Of a stretch of 7,478 nt of DNA, positions 1-5,393 are shown piece after piece. The stretch comes from an uncultured Bacilli bacterium (lineage in GTDB: Bacteria > Bacillota_I > Bacilli_A > RF39 > UBA660), in NCBI GenBank assembly GCA_910578745.1, contig CAJTSN010000023.1, positions 11,593 to 19,070 on the forward strand, given 5' to 3'. The translations under genes and the position numbers were made by a program. Below the pieces are notes generated by a model. It was given only the letters and a program-made list of their open reading frames with translations, did no database searches and was not told the origin of the DNA. Within the stretch, counting starts at the first letter, position 1; each line of letters begins with the position of its first letter.

Positions 1-11
1 AAAAGAAAACA

Positions 12-644
12 TTATTTTTTTACAATCTTTTCTATTTCTTCTTTTTTTATTTTTCCTTCTCTAATAACAGAGATTTTTCCCTCTTCTACTTGAACAATTG
101 TAGATACAGTATCACTTTTTATATCTCCACAATCTAAAATGTAATCCACTTGACTACCTAATTCATTCACAATATTCTTTATTTTGGTTCCAGTGAGACT
201 CCCCGATAAATTCGCACTTGGTGCTACAATAGGAACACCTGCTATTTGAATTAATTTATGAATAAGGCCTTCATTTACCAACCGAACCCGAACATAGTTA
301 TCCCCAGCAGATATAATGCTTGGCAAAATACCCTCTTTTTTCTTAAATTTTATTGTTAAAGGTCCTGGCCAAAAGGTATCTATTAATTTCTGTTCTATAG
401 GATTTATAAATTCAACCATTTCTTTTAACATAGAGATATCTGAAATTAAAACGAGCAAAGGCTTATGCATAGGTCTTCCTTTCACCTCATAAATCCTCAA
501 ACAAGCATTGCTATCATATGCATTTGTCCCTATCCCATAAACCGTATCCGTTGGGAAAACAACAAGTTGTCCTTCTTTTAACGCACTTGCTATCTCAAAA
601 ATAGTAGCATCATCTATATTTTTCTCTTTTATATACTTTGTCAT
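12..644 (-). CDS. tsaC: L-threonylcarbamoyladenylate synthase (TsaC/YwlC type)
   Basis: The family condenses threonine, bicarbonate and ATP to threonylcarbamoyl-AMP, the first step of N6-threonylcarbamoyladenosine (t6A) formation at A37 of ANN-decoding tRNAs. It is cytosolic and works with TsaB/D/E. Seen here: a 210-residue protein that is essentially one YrdC domain, with FPTDTVYGIG (30-39), the nucleotide-pocket KGRPMHKPL (55-63), FWPGPLT (91-97) and APSANLSG (141-148), ending in an STIV..IREG strand. It lacks the extra C-terminal Sua5 domain, so it is the short bacterial form. I take the ATG at 644. An AAAGGA site sits 12 nt upstream, and a TTG two codons earlier (650) would have better 6-nt spacing. 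The longer frame to position 689 has no ribosome site. It is last in a same-strand run behind the 142-residue gene. A TATAAT at 730-735 (minus) could be a -10 element, but I find no matching -35. Confidence 0.93.
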   Translation of the reverse strand: MTKYIKEKNIDDATIFEIASALKEGQLVVFPTDTVYGIGTNAYDSNACLRIYEVKGRPMHKPLLVLISDISMLKEMVEFINPIEQKLIDTFWPGPLTIKFKKKEGILPSIISAGDNYVRVRLVNEGLIHKLIQIAGVPIVAPSANLSGSLTGTKIKNIVNELGSQVDYILDCGDIKSDTVSTIVQVEEGKISVIREGKIKKEEIEKIVKK

Positions 645-868
645 TTTCAAACCGATTCCTTTCATTTCGTTCAAAACGCATATAGCCATGAACAGTATAA
701 TTATTTTTCAAGTAAATATTTTTCTTTTTATTATAGAAAATAATGATTACAATATCTATTAAAATACTCTGTACCCTGTGTTTCATTCCATCTTTATTCT
801 TCTTTAGATTCTTTTATAAAAGATTCTTCTTGCAAAAGGGACATCCATCTCATAAAAAACTTTTATCC

Positions 869-1297
869 CTATTCGTCATTCTGCTTATACCTATATTCTT
901 CAATTTTAGCTTTATATCCAGTACCGATTACATCACAAAAATGAAAAGACATCTTGTACAAATAACCAAGTAAGACATCGGAATAATGATCTAGATGTTC
1001 ATCATAGATGACTTTGAATAAATATTTTGATATTAGTTTATTTCCATTCACTCTTTCCAAATAAAATTGTAGAAGATTAGAAGAACCTATTTTTTGTTTA
1101 ACAGCCTGTACAATAGTGGATAGTGCCTCAGCGGTTGCCATTGTTCTATAAACATTCGTAATTAAAATAAGTACACAACCTATAAATAATTTATCGGTTC
1201 CATCTTGCGGAAACGTTAATATTGTAAATTCTTTTAAAGATTCAATTGATTTCGATTGATAATACTCATCATAAAACTTCATTAAATATACATTCAT
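869..1297 (-). CDS. Unrecognised 142-residue protein
   Basis: I do not recognise this protein. The start is well supported: ATG at 1297 is preceded by AAAGGAGG (1306-1313) at ideal spacing. The product looks soluble and mostly helical, with no signal peptide. One moderately hydrophobic stretch (about residues 37-50, around LFIGCVLILITNVY) is too short and broken for a confident membrane helix. The C-terminus is rich in Tyr, Lys and Glu. It begins 59 nt after proB ends with no clear terminator between, so it may be co-transcribed with proB. After its TAG stop the same frame has one sense codon and a TAA, then stays open to 794, ending in LLQEESFIKESKEE, which resembles a protein tail. The gene may therefore have been shortened by nonsense mutations. 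Real gene likely; function unknown. Confidence 0.68.
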   Translation of the reverse strand: MNVYLMKFYDEYYQSKSIESLKEFTILTFPQDGTDKLFIGCVLILITNVYRTMATAEALSTIVQAVKQKIGSSNLLQFYLERVNGNKLISKYLFKVIYDEHLDHYSDVLLGYLYKMSFHFCDVIGTGYKAKIEEYRYKQNDE

Positions 1298-1305
1298 GTT
1301 CTATA

Positions 1306-1324
1306 CCTCCTTTAATAAAAGGCG
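1306..1324 (-). promoter_or_regulatory. Strong ribosome binding site with possible small SD hairpin
   Basis: The site AAAGGAGG fixes the start of the 142-residue gene at 1297. Just upstream, CCTTT and AAAGG are separated by four bases (TATT), so the site could pair into a 5-bp hairpin covering part of the Shine-Dalgarno. The ribosome site is clear. The hairpin is weak and its regulatory use is conjecture. Confidence 0.5.
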
Positions 1325-1356
1325 TGTATGAAATTCTCCAAAAAAACTCTTTCGCT

Positions 1357-2160
1357 TTATCTATTTTTTATGAATCCAATTATTTTTGTTCCTATTTTTT
1401 CACCATGAAGTAGTAAATCTATATTACAAATTTGTGAATTATGAATAATATAAGTATTGCAGCCAGCTATTTTACAGGTACTTAATTTTGATTGCATTCC
1501 TCCTGTCCCACCTGATGATACATTTTCGCTTGTATTTGCAATAAACTTATCAATTTCTTCATAGTCTATTTCTGAAACCACTTCATTATTCTCATCCATA
1601 TAACCTTCAACGTTCGTAATCAAAATTAATGCATCTGCCTTTATACTATGCGCTAATTCTGATGCTAAAATATCATTATCACTATATCTCTTATTCGCAT
1701 TTTCAACCAATTCCTTATCGTAAACTGTATCATTCGCATTTATAATAGGAACAATTCCTACTTTAAAACAAACATCAATGTTATCTTTAAAAAAACTATT
1801 ATTGATATCTTTTTCGCCAGCAATTAAAACCTGCTCTACAAAAAGTCCTACTTTTTCAAACGCTTGAGAATAATAGGATAATAATCGTCCTTGTCCCATT
1901 CCACTTAGTACAGTTTTCTCCACAGTAGAATATGTATCTTTTTTACCAAACTCATTATCTCTAAGATGAATAGACATATCATTCGCTTTTTTTATAAGAC
2001 TTTTTCCACATCCTACAGCCCCACTTGTAACCAATAATATATCATGACCTTGTAGCATTAAATTATAAATGGTTTTCGCTAGTTCTTGAATTCTATTTGT
2101 ATTAATTGTATTATCTTCTTTACTTAGGGAAGAAGTCCCTATTTTAATAACTATTTTCAA
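1357..2160 (-). CDS. proB: Glutamate 5-kinase, short form without PUA domain
   Basis: The family phosphorylates the gamma-carboxyl of glutamate with ATP, the first committed step of proline synthesis, in the cytosol. The 267 residues form one amino-acid-kinase domain: IKIGTSSL (5-12), VTSGAVGCG (44-52), GMGQGRLL (87-94), NANDTV (141-146), SDNDILA (160-166), ALILITNVEGYM (177-188) and GGTGGMQSKL (217-226). The usual C-terminal PUA domain (enterobacterial ProB is about 367 residues) is absent. Oddities: the usual NEND motif reads NAND, the usual FGDND reads YSDND, and a charged stretch (about 53-82) sits after the SGAVG loop. The start is a TTG placed 7 nt after AGGAGG. No proA (gamma-glutamyl phosphate reductase) is visible nearby. 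The start overlaps by TTGA with the end of an upstream open stretch. Family assignment is firm; activity as a glutamate kinase is probable, and another amino-acid-kinase substrate is possible. Confidence 0.85.
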   Translation of the reverse strand: MKIVIKIGTSSLSKEDNTINTNRIQELAKTIYNLMLQGHDILLVTSGAVGCGKSLIKKANDMSIHLRDNEFGKKDTYSTVEKTVLSGMGQGRLLSYYSQAFEKVGLFVEQVLIAGEKDINNSFFKDNIDVCFKVGIVPIINANDTVYDKELVENANKRYSDNDILASELAHSIKADALILITNVEGYMDENNEVVSEIDYEEIDKFIANTSENVSSGGTGGMQSKLSTCKIAGCNTYIIHNSQICNIDLLLHGEKIGTKIIGFIKNR

Positions 2161-2341
2161 AGAATCCCCTCCTCATATAAAAATGTGATTTCTTTAATAA
2201 ACGCTTGATGATTTTTTAATCTTGTATTCAATTTTGACAGCGTATCCTATCAAAAATACCATAAACTTTCCCCTTCTATTTTCATCATAAGAAATAAATC
2301 TTTTTTAGTAATTACGACTTTTCTACTTCTAATATTTATAT
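2157..2341 (-). other. Leader or gene-remnant region upstream of proB
   Basis: This 185-bp gap has no full gene, but it does not look like plain spacer. One minus-strand frame is open from about 2246 to 2157 and ends in a tail-like sequence (HQAFIKEITFLYEEGIL). Its TGA overlaps the proB TTG in a TTGA junction, as in translationally coupled gene pairs. The same frame is blocked upstream by adjacent TGA and TAG codons near 2250, above which it is open again. In another frame, a 22-codon ORF (ATG at 2262, stop ending at 2194) has an AGAAGGGG site 7 nt before its ATG and could be a leader peptide. These readings compete. I see no convincing terminator or promoter here. Confidence 0.35.
2166..2174 (-). 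promoter_or_regulatory. proB ribosome binding site (supports TTG start)
   Basis: GAGGAGGGG lies a few bases before the TTG at 2160 and decides the proB start. No ATG with a comparable site exists in this frame. The protein beginning at the TTG (MKIVIKIGTSSL) matches the expected first beta strand of the kinase fold. Confidence 0.8.
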
Positions 2342-2876
2342 TTATAATATATTGTTTAAAATAAATTCTACTACATCACTTTCACTTTCTTTTAATAATT
2401 TTTTATCTTCTTCTGCAATATCTATAAAGTATTTATTTAGTTTCTTATTTATAAATATTGTATTTAATAGGCATCTTGGATTTATTTTATTGGCTTGCTT
2501 ATCCACTATATAGAAATCACCCTTACTCCAAGTATATGTAACTTCCCTTCCATTGCTTATTATAGCAATTCATTAAATCCACCTACAAGCTATCATCCCG
2601 TTTTTTTCATAAACATACACTAAATGGGAATAATATTCTATCATTTCTTCATCACTAAGACTCTTCACATTTACTTTTCTTACATACACTCTAGGTTGTT
2701 TTTCTAAAGATATATCATCTATATATAAATTATCATACATAGCAGATATAGGAATATCTACAAACTTTGCATAGAAACATACCCTTATTATCGCATTTTC
2801 CATCGCAATTTTTCCATTTTCTTCTACATCTATCTTCTTTCGAACAATTTCTTGTTACAAAGAATACTTGTTTCAT
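2342..2876 (-). pseudogene. Decayed gene downstream of the glycosylase, family unknown
   Basis: The original start appears to be ATG at 2876, one nt after the glycosylase stop, with AAAGAGGTG as ribosome site inside the glycosylase's last codons. After MKQVFFVT the plausible protein continues in another frame (QEIVRKKIDVEENGKIAM...), which is blocked upstream by a TAA. It runs through a Tyr/Asp-rich segment (YDNLYIDDISLEKQ; SDEEMIEYYSHLVYVYEKNG) to two adjacent stops, TAA TGA, at 2570-2575. The same frame then stays open for 75 more codons (IAIISNGREVTYTWSKGDFY ... VVEFILNNIL) to TAA at 2342. At least one frameshift and one nonsense region therefore break a gene of about 175 codons. Alternatively, the two-stop site reflects two compensating frame changes, since an adjacent frame reads LVGGFNE there. 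I recognise no family. A shorter expressed ORF from ATG 2803 is possible but has no good ribosome site. Confidence 0.6.
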
Positions 2877-2877
2877 A

Positions 2878-3540
2878 TTACACCTCTTTTTCTATTTCAT
2901 TTTTGATAATCCATTGAATATCTTCAATGGATTTATCCATATTAAATATTCCATTACCAACGGGGTAATAAACGGGATATACTTTGTATGTTCTATTATA
3001 AATTGTTAAATCATGACTCTTCTTTCTATTTTCGGATACTGCTATTTTTTTATTTAAAATAATCGAACTCACTTGATTACCAAAAGTAATGATAATTTTA
3101 GGTTGAATAATATCAATTTCTTTAAATAATAAATCAAGATATTTTGATAATACATCATCTGTTAAAGCTCGTGCATCGACTTGTGTACATTTTCCTAAAT
3201 TGGTAATAAATATATGATTGTTATACACTTCATTATATACATAATCACAAAAGTCATAATCCCAATCCTTTGGTTTTTTACTTAAAATTTGATGATAAGT
3301 AGCATCACTTAATAAATGCACTTGATAAAATAATTTCCATATATTTTTTGTTCCAAGCCAAGGAGATTTTCTCCCTGTCCAAGCCTTATCACTTGCAATA
3401 TTTCTACCCGTTGGATTCATAAATACAAAACAAATATCTGGATTTTTATCACATCCACCATTATAAATGGAATCTAATTCCTTCGCCCCATATTTTATCT
3501 GTAATTTATCATATTCCGTTTTTAAATCATCTAACGTCAT
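2878..3540 (-). CDS. Uracil-DNA glycosylase superfamily protein
   Basis: Members of this fold remove uracil or related bases from DNA and start base-excision repair in the cytosol. Seen in the 220 residues: NPDICFVFMNPTGRN (33-47) at the place of the first active-site motif (family 4 has GExPG), an aromatic/basic loop KAWTGRKSPW (52-61), TNLGKCTQVDARALT (113-127), a beta strand IIQPKIIITFGNQ (144-156) typical of the central sheet, and YPVYYPVGNG (188-197) where the DNA-intercalation loop (HPS or similar) is expected. No four-cysteine iron-sulphur set is evident. The motifs match no classical family exactly, so base specificity is unknown. ATG at 3540 follows AGAGGA at good spacing. It starts 15 nt after the membrane-protein gene, and the decayed gene starts 1 nt after its stop, so the three look like one operon. 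Confidence 0.72.
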   Translation of the reverse strand: MTLDDLKTEYDKLQIKYGAKELDSIYNGGCDKNPDICFVFMNPTGRNIASDKAWTGRKSPWLGTKNIWKLFYQVHLLSDATYHQILSKKPKDWDYDFCDYVYNEVYNNHIFITNLGKCTQVDARALTDDVLSKYLDLLFKEIDIIQPKIIITFGNQVSSIILNKKIAVSENRKKSHDLTIYNRTYKVYPVYYPVGNGIFNMDKSIEDIQWIIKNEIEKEV

Positions 3541-3555
3541 AACTTCACATCCTCT

Positions 3556-4029
3556 TTAATTTACGATATCAATATAATTCATATTCTTGTAGATATAAAT
3601 GTCTACTATTTTATTTTCATATTTCTTTATATGTTTTATAGGGATACATAACCTATCCACCACAACTATTTTTTCTTCATGATGAATCGTATAAGCTATT
3701 TTCGCCGTTACATTATGTATTCCTCGTGTATTTCCCTCTATATAGTTATCATAAATCGAAATAATTTTTCCTTTGATACATTCTCCTTGTTGCATAATAA
3801 ATAAATTCATGTTTCTTTGTTCTTTATATTTTTTATACTGTTTCACTAAAAATAACAATAAAATTCCTAAAAGGAGATTCCATATACCACAGAAGAGAAT
3901 AAATCCAATATCTATATGTTCTTTCGAGTGATAAATACAAAATAAAATACCAAAAAGCATTAGGAGAACGCAAATAAAGATGAGCGTTTTATTTTTTTTA
4001 TCGTTTTCATTGTAATAATTTATCTTCAT
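3556..4029 (-). CDS. Two-helix membrane protein with C-terminal beta domain
   Basis: Residues 14-34 (around LIFICVLLMLFGILFCIY) and 42-62 (around GFILFCGIWNLLLGILLLFL) are two clear membrane helices joined by a short polar loop. A KQYKKYKEQR basic stretch then suggests that both termini are cytoplasmic. The remaining 85 or so residues alternate in a beta pattern (GECIKGKIISIYDNY; VTAKIAYTIHHEEKIVV; IVDIYIYKN). This resembles the small membrane proteins grouped as DUF3592-like, where the soluble part reads G..V.G.I..... and ...Y.Y. .. That resemblance is by eye only and no function is known. The start ATG at 4029 has AAGGA 11 nt upstream. The gene lies between the terminator at 4095-4128 and the glycosylase gene, so it probably heads the next operon. 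No clear promoter is visible, but an inverted repeat sits 30 nt upstream. Confidence 0.7.
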   Translation of the reverse strand: MKINYYNENDKKNKTLIFICVLLMLFGILFCIYHSKEHIDIGFILFCGIWNLLLGILLLFLVKQYKKYKEQRNMNLFIMQQGECIKGKIISIYDNYIEGNTRGIHNVTAKIAYTIHHEEKIVVVDRLCIPIKHIKKYENKIVDIYIYKNMNYIDIVN

Positions 4030-4058
4030 ATAGTTTCAATTCCTTCTATCTCTATTTT

Positions 4059-4087
4059 AAATGTTTTTTTCTATAAAAGAAACATTT
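4059..4087. repeat. Inverted repeat upstream of the membrane-protein gene
   Basis: AAATGTTT (4059-4066) and AAACATTT (4080-4087) are perfect inverted copies. Four further positions pair inward with one mismatch, giving a 12-bp imperfect stem around a 5-base loop. On the minus strand no T-run follows, so it is not an obvious terminator for the leftward genes; on the plus strand five Ts (4085-4089) follow. It could be a regulator binding site for the operon beginning at 4029 or a remnant terminator. The repeat is seen; the role is unknown. Confidence 0.45.
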
Positions 4088-4094
4088 TTATAAG

Positions 4095-4128
4095 AAAAAA
4101 GACTATTTCTTAATCTTACAATAGTCTT
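4095..4128 (-). terminator. Intrinsic terminator folding over the 79-residue gene's stop
   Basis: On the minus strand AAGACTATT (4120-4128) and AATAGTCTT (4099-4107) form a perfect 9-bp stem around a 12-base loop, followed at once by a T-run (4095-4100). The TAG stop of the 79-residue gene (4103-4105) lies in the second arm and its last codons form the first arm. This closes the ATPase transcription unit. Confidence 0.8.
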
Positions 4129-4342
4129 CTAAATGTTCGATATGTTCTTCTACAAACACAGATTGTACTTCACTTTTAAATGCATCAGGTAATGGTGGAC
4201 TACATAACAATTCGATTGAAATCCACTCAGGATATTTTTTATAAAAATAAGAATAAAGATAATCCACAAATTTAGAAAATTTATCTTGACACTCAGAAGT
4301 AATTGGAATATTCTCCTTAATCGAATCATCTAAATCATTCAT
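4103..4342 (-). CDS. Unknown 79-residue protein coupled to the ATPase
   Basis: I do not recognise this protein. It is acidic at the start (MNDLDDSIKEN), has an aromatic helix (DYLYSYFYKKYPEW), a proline-rich turn (CSPPLPDAF) and an acidic C-terminal helix (FVEEHIEHLEDY). It has no signal peptide or membrane helix. Its ATG at 4342 lies inside the end of the ATPase gene (8-nt overlap, ATGAATGA), and no Shine-Dalgarno precedes it, so translation is probably coupled to termination of the ATPase. The intrinsic terminator overlaps its stop codon, which supports it as the true last gene of the unit. The tight overlap suggests a functional link with the ATPase, perhaps a small partner or substrate-recognition subunit; that is inference. 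Confidence 0.65.
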   Translation of the reverse strand: MNDLDDSIKENIPITSECQDKFSKFVDYLYSYFYKKYPEWISIELLCSPPLPDAFKSEVQSVFVEEHIEHLEDYCKIKK

Positions 4343-5072
4343 CGAATAATTTTTGTTGCATTTTTTCTGGAATATCTAAATACATTTTATACATTTGATA
4401 AATGGCTGTATTCTTATATTCTACTTTTTCAAAATGGTTTTCTAAATCCAATATCTCTCCATTTCGATAACGAATCAATATAGGAGAATGTGTTGCAATA
4501 ATAAATTGACTTCCTTTTTTGACTAAATCATCAATTAAACATAAAAGTTTCATTTGACTTTGAATCGATAGTGCTGCCTCAGGTTCATCTAATATATAAA
4601 GTCCATGATCGACAAATCGATTTTGAACGATTTTAAGAGAAGATTCCCCATGAGAACAAGCATGTAGATTTCCACCATATACTTCACGAAGTTCAGAAAA
4701 TCCATCTTCTTTTACCAAGCGTTCTACCTCAGTAGAAAAATTATAAAAACTCTCCATTCTTAAAAAGAATTTCGTTTTTGGGCGATTGTATGTCTCCATT
4801 CCTAAATAATCGGAAAGATTAGAAGTTGTATTTTGAGTACTAAAACGAAAATTTTGACTTCCACCCTCAGCATTTAATTCAAGAAGAACAGCCAAAGCTT
4901 CAATTAAAGTTGATTTTCCAACCCCATTTTCTCCTATTAAAAAAGTAACAGGTGCATGAAAAGAAATACTATCTAAATTTTTTACAGCTTCTATAGAAAA
5001 AGGATAAGTATCCCATTCCTTTATTTTTTCTTTTTCCAAATAAATTCTTTTTATAAACAGATTACGATTCAT
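4335..5072 (-). CDS. Stand-alone ABC/AAA-type predicted ATPase
   Basis: The 245-residue protein carries a full ABC-like nucleotide-binding set: Walker A GENGVGKST (47-55), a signature-like SHGES (140-144), Walker B LYILDEPEA (158-166) and the H-loop ATHSP (193-197). The N-terminal strands (FIKRIYL...YPFSIEAVKNLDSISF) match the soluble predicted-ATPase group of the COG3910 kind, which is related to SMC/RecF-like ATPases and not a transporter. It has no membrane segment and no long coiled coil. Function in the family is poorly known. I chose ATG at 5072 because the fold begins right after it. AGGAG sits 13 nt upstream, longer than usual, and a TTG at 5120 would add 16 residues but has no ribosome site. 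It follows the broken 70-codon gene by 10 nt and overlaps the 79-residue gene by 8 nt, so all three form one transcript. Confidence 0.85.
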   Translation of the reverse strand: MNRNLFIKRIYLEKEKIKEWDTYPFSIEAVKNLDSISFHAPVTFLIGENGVGKSTLIEALAVLLELNAEGGSQNFRFSTQNTTSNLSDYLGMETYNRPKTKFFLRMESFYNFSTEVERLVKEDGFSELREVYGGNLHACSHGESSLKIVQNRFVDHGLYILDEPEAALSIQSQMKLLCLIDDLVKKGSQFIIATHSPILIRYRNGEILDLENHFEKVEYKNTAIYQMYKMYLDIPEKMQQKLFDE

Positions 5073-5082
5073 TTTTGGAATA

Positions 5083-5294
5083 TTACTCCTTTTCTTCCGA
5101 CCAATCTTCTTCTGGATCAAATTGATGTTCTAATTCCCATTTCTTATGATTTTCTCTTGCATTTTTTACAGCCTCACATCCAGCTGTGTGTGTAGCGCTC
5201 GCACCATCTGTAACTACAAAAAAAGAAGATCATATTTTAAAGCAAGTTCTCTTACTTCTTTACAAAATTCTCTCGCTTTTTCTATTTTTTCCAT
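5083..5294 (-). pseudogene. Small conserved-looking gene broken (or recoded) at a 7-T run
   Basis: ATG at 5294 has an AGAAGGT site 6 nt upstream and a near-consensus promoter before it. The frame reads MEKIEKAREFCKEVRELALK then YDLLFL and hits TAG at 5214-5216, 26 codons long. If the ribosome or polymerase gains one base (-1 frame) on the T-run at 5218-5224, reading continues as FVVTDGASATHTAGCEAV and KNARENHKKWELEHQFDPEE to a TAA at 5083, giving a 70-residue acidic protein with an N-terminal helix and a highly charged tail. Both halves look like real coding sequence, and the tail supplies the ATPase gene's ribosome site. Options are a true pseudogene, -1 ribosomal frameshifting on T TTT TTG, transcriptional slippage, phase variation, or an assembly error at the homopolymer. 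Small proteins of this general type occur in gut Bacillota from memory; the function is unknown to me. Confidence 0.65.
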
Positions 5295-5318
5295 ATTCGT
5301 ACCTTCTTTCTTTTTTTC

Positions 5319-5347
5319 ATTATAACATGTATCGATTCTTTTATCAA
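5319..5347 (-). promoter_or_regulatory. Near-consensus sigma-A promoter of the ATPase unit
   Basis: On the minus strand TTGATA (5342-5347) and a perfect TATAAT (5319-5324) are separated by exactly 17 bp. The predicted transcript starts near 5312, leaving a leader of roughly 18 nt before the ATG at 5294 that includes the ribosome site. The promoter lies just downstream of the SDR gene's terminator, so the ATPase unit is independently transcribed. No operator-like repeat is visible around it. Confidence 0.8.
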
Positions 5348-5352
5348 AAAAG

Positions 5353-5393
5353 AAACAAAAAAAAACTTATTCAAAGAATATTTGATAAGTTTT
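5353..5393 (-). terminator. Intrinsic terminator overlapping the SDR gene's last codons
   Basis: On the minus strand AAAACTTATCAAA (5381-5393) pairs with TTTGAATAAGTTTT (5362-5375), a 13-bp stem with one bulged A and a 5-base loop, running into a T-run of nine. The SDR stop codon (TAA, 5367-5369) is inside the second arm. It separates the SDR gene from the promoter at 5319-5347. Confidence 0.85.

Noticed and set aside
801..830. Palindrome TCTTTTATAAAAGA as a terminator after the 142-residue gene
   Set aside because: The stem is all A/T except its outer pair and has no following T-run on the minus strand.
743..973. Plus-strand frame of 76 codons, hydrophobic, looks like a small membrane protein
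   Set aside because: It has no ribosome site, and its 3' part lies opposite the well-supported 142-residue gene. The hydrophobicity is what AT-rich antisense of Lys/Glu codons gives.
2234..2256. Plus-strand TTGACA at 2234-2239 with a weak TACCAT 17 bp downstream, promoter-like
   Set aside because: No plus-strand gene lies downstream, and the -10 match is only partial. Chance matches are expected in AT-rich DNA.
2767..3009. Plus-strand frame of 80 codons
   Set aside because: It is antisense to the glycosylase gene and the decayed gene, has no ribosome site, and its Phe/Ile/His-rich composition is typical of a shadow frame.
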